Source of the DNA: JACTOJ01 sp032335695
Lineage (GTDB): Bacteria; Bacillota; Clostridia; Clostridiales; Clostridiaceae
DNA: 5,581 nucleotides
NCBI RefSeq assembly: GCF_032335695.1
Contig: NZ_JACTOJ010000060.1
Span: 1-5,581, forward strand
Direction: 5' to 3'
In this document: piece after piece, positions 5,267 to 5,581 of the stretch
Position numbering within the stretch: the first letter of the stretch is position 1
Layout of the letters: the number at the start of each line of letters is the position of its first letter
The notes under the pieces: model-generated
What the model saw: the letters and a program-made list of their open reading frames with translations, nothing else
Told to the model about the DNA's origin: nothing
Databases searched by the model: none
Translations under genes and position numbers: made by a program

Positions 5267-5295
5267 ATTATATCATCATAATTGGCATTACTCAA
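5267..5295 (-). promoter_or_regulatory. Sigma-A promoter of the GGDEF-type gene
   Basis: The minus strand has TTGAGT at 5290-5295, a 17-base spacer and a perfect TATAAT at 5267-5272. The leader would be about 130 bases long. The gene and probably the downstream 2H phosphoesterase gene are transcribed from here. Confidence 0.65.
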
Positions 5296-5440
5296 TTTGC
5301 TTCATTCGTCATTTTTTGGCAAACATTTTAAACTACTACAAATTTTATAATACTAATTTCGACTTTTCATGGTATAAAAACAAAAATTTAATATTAGCAT
5401 CTATCTATACAGTTACCACTTATTTATTAAGATTATAAAC
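5296..5440. other. AT-rich intergenic stretch with no supported gene
   Basis: Between the promoter of the GGDEF-type gene and the 5S terminator I see only AT-rich sequence. A plus-strand open frame at 5256-5438 has no ribosome binding site and overlaps the promoter, so I do not accept it as a gene. Confidence 0.6.
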
Positions 5441-5474
5441 AAAAAAGCTACTAAGAATTAACTTAGTAGCTTTT
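5441..5474 (-). terminator. Rho-independent terminator of the rRNA operon
   Basis: On the minus strand AAAAGCTACTAAG pairs perfectly with CTTAGTAGCTTTT (13 pairs, 6-base loop), continuing into a T-run, just after the 5S 3' end. Confidence 0.9.
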
Positions 5475-5476
5475 AA

Positions 5477-5581
5477 CCTGGCAACGTCCTACCCTTCCAC
5501 CCAGTCACCCGGGCAGTACTCTCGGCGATACAGCGTTTAACCATCGTGTTCGGAATGGGAACGGGTGTAGCAGCTGTTCCA
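5477..5581 (-). rRNA. rrf: 5S ribosomal RNA, 3' portion (5' end outside window)
   Basis: The minus strand reads through hallmark 5S segments: CCCATTCCGAACACG (loop B/C region), GCCGAGAGTACTGC (loop E region), and the 3' end GGTAGGACGTTGCCAGG. About 105 of the usual 115-120 bases are in the window; the 5' strand that pairs with the 3' end is missing. The 3' end is followed at once by a terminator, so this is the last gene of an rRNA operon entering from the right. Confidence 0.93.

Noticed and set aside
5256..5438. Plus-strand 60-codon frame near the 5S gene
   Set aside because: No ribosome binding site, composition typical of AT-rich noncoding DNA, and it overlaps the minus-strand promoter.
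1..5581. CRISPR array
   Set aside because: No regularly spaced identical repeats are present on either strand.

Overview
The window looks like chromosome from a spore-forming, AT-rich Clostridium-type Firmicute. The evidence is the strong AT bias, AGGAGG-type ribosome binding sites, GTG/TTG starts, consensus sigma-A promoters, and a signalling protein whose tail resembles the Spo0E family of sporulation phosphatases. Every gene I can support is on the minus strand, so the biological order runs from the right end of the window to the left.

Right end (about 5130-5581): the 3' part of a 5S rRNA gene, closing an rRNA operon that lies outside the window, with a clear Rho-independent terminator. 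Then comes a strong sigma-A promoter and a 5'-terminal stem-loop that lead a 359-residue regulator (4050-5129). That protein has a cysteine-bearing N-terminal sensor region, a GGDEF domain whose active site has decayed to SSRKF, and a C-terminal Spo0E-like helical hairpin (SQWLD in place of SQELD). It is the most interesting item here: a probable link between a c-di-GMP-type fold and the Spo0A sporulation decision.

Middle (2521-3986): a 2H-phosphoesterase (2'-5' RNA ligase-like) gene that is cut by an in-frame amber codon, with a still-recognisable C-terminal tail beyond it. Next is a membrane-anchored or secreted protein of unknown function with its own promoter, a TTG start and a very good ribosome binding site. 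Last is tRNA-Pro(GGG), with a near-consensus promoter and its own terminator.

Left part (about 545-2520): immediately downstream of the tRNA 3' end the base composition becomes visibly richer in G+C. This block carries genes typical of integrative or conjugative elements and prophages of gut Clostridia: a cysteine-rich hypothetical protein preceded by stacked hairpins, a possible leader peptide and a terminator, and a DNA adenine methylase broken by an internal deletion plus frameshift. I read it as a decayed remnant of an integrated element next to a tRNA.

Extreme left (1-541): a partial IS3-family insertion sequence, with orfA complete and orfB cut by the window edge. The orfA/orfB overlap has an A7 slippery heptamer in the right phase for -1 frameshifting. 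It abuts the end of the methylase remnant, which fits an IS landing in an already mobile, decaying region.
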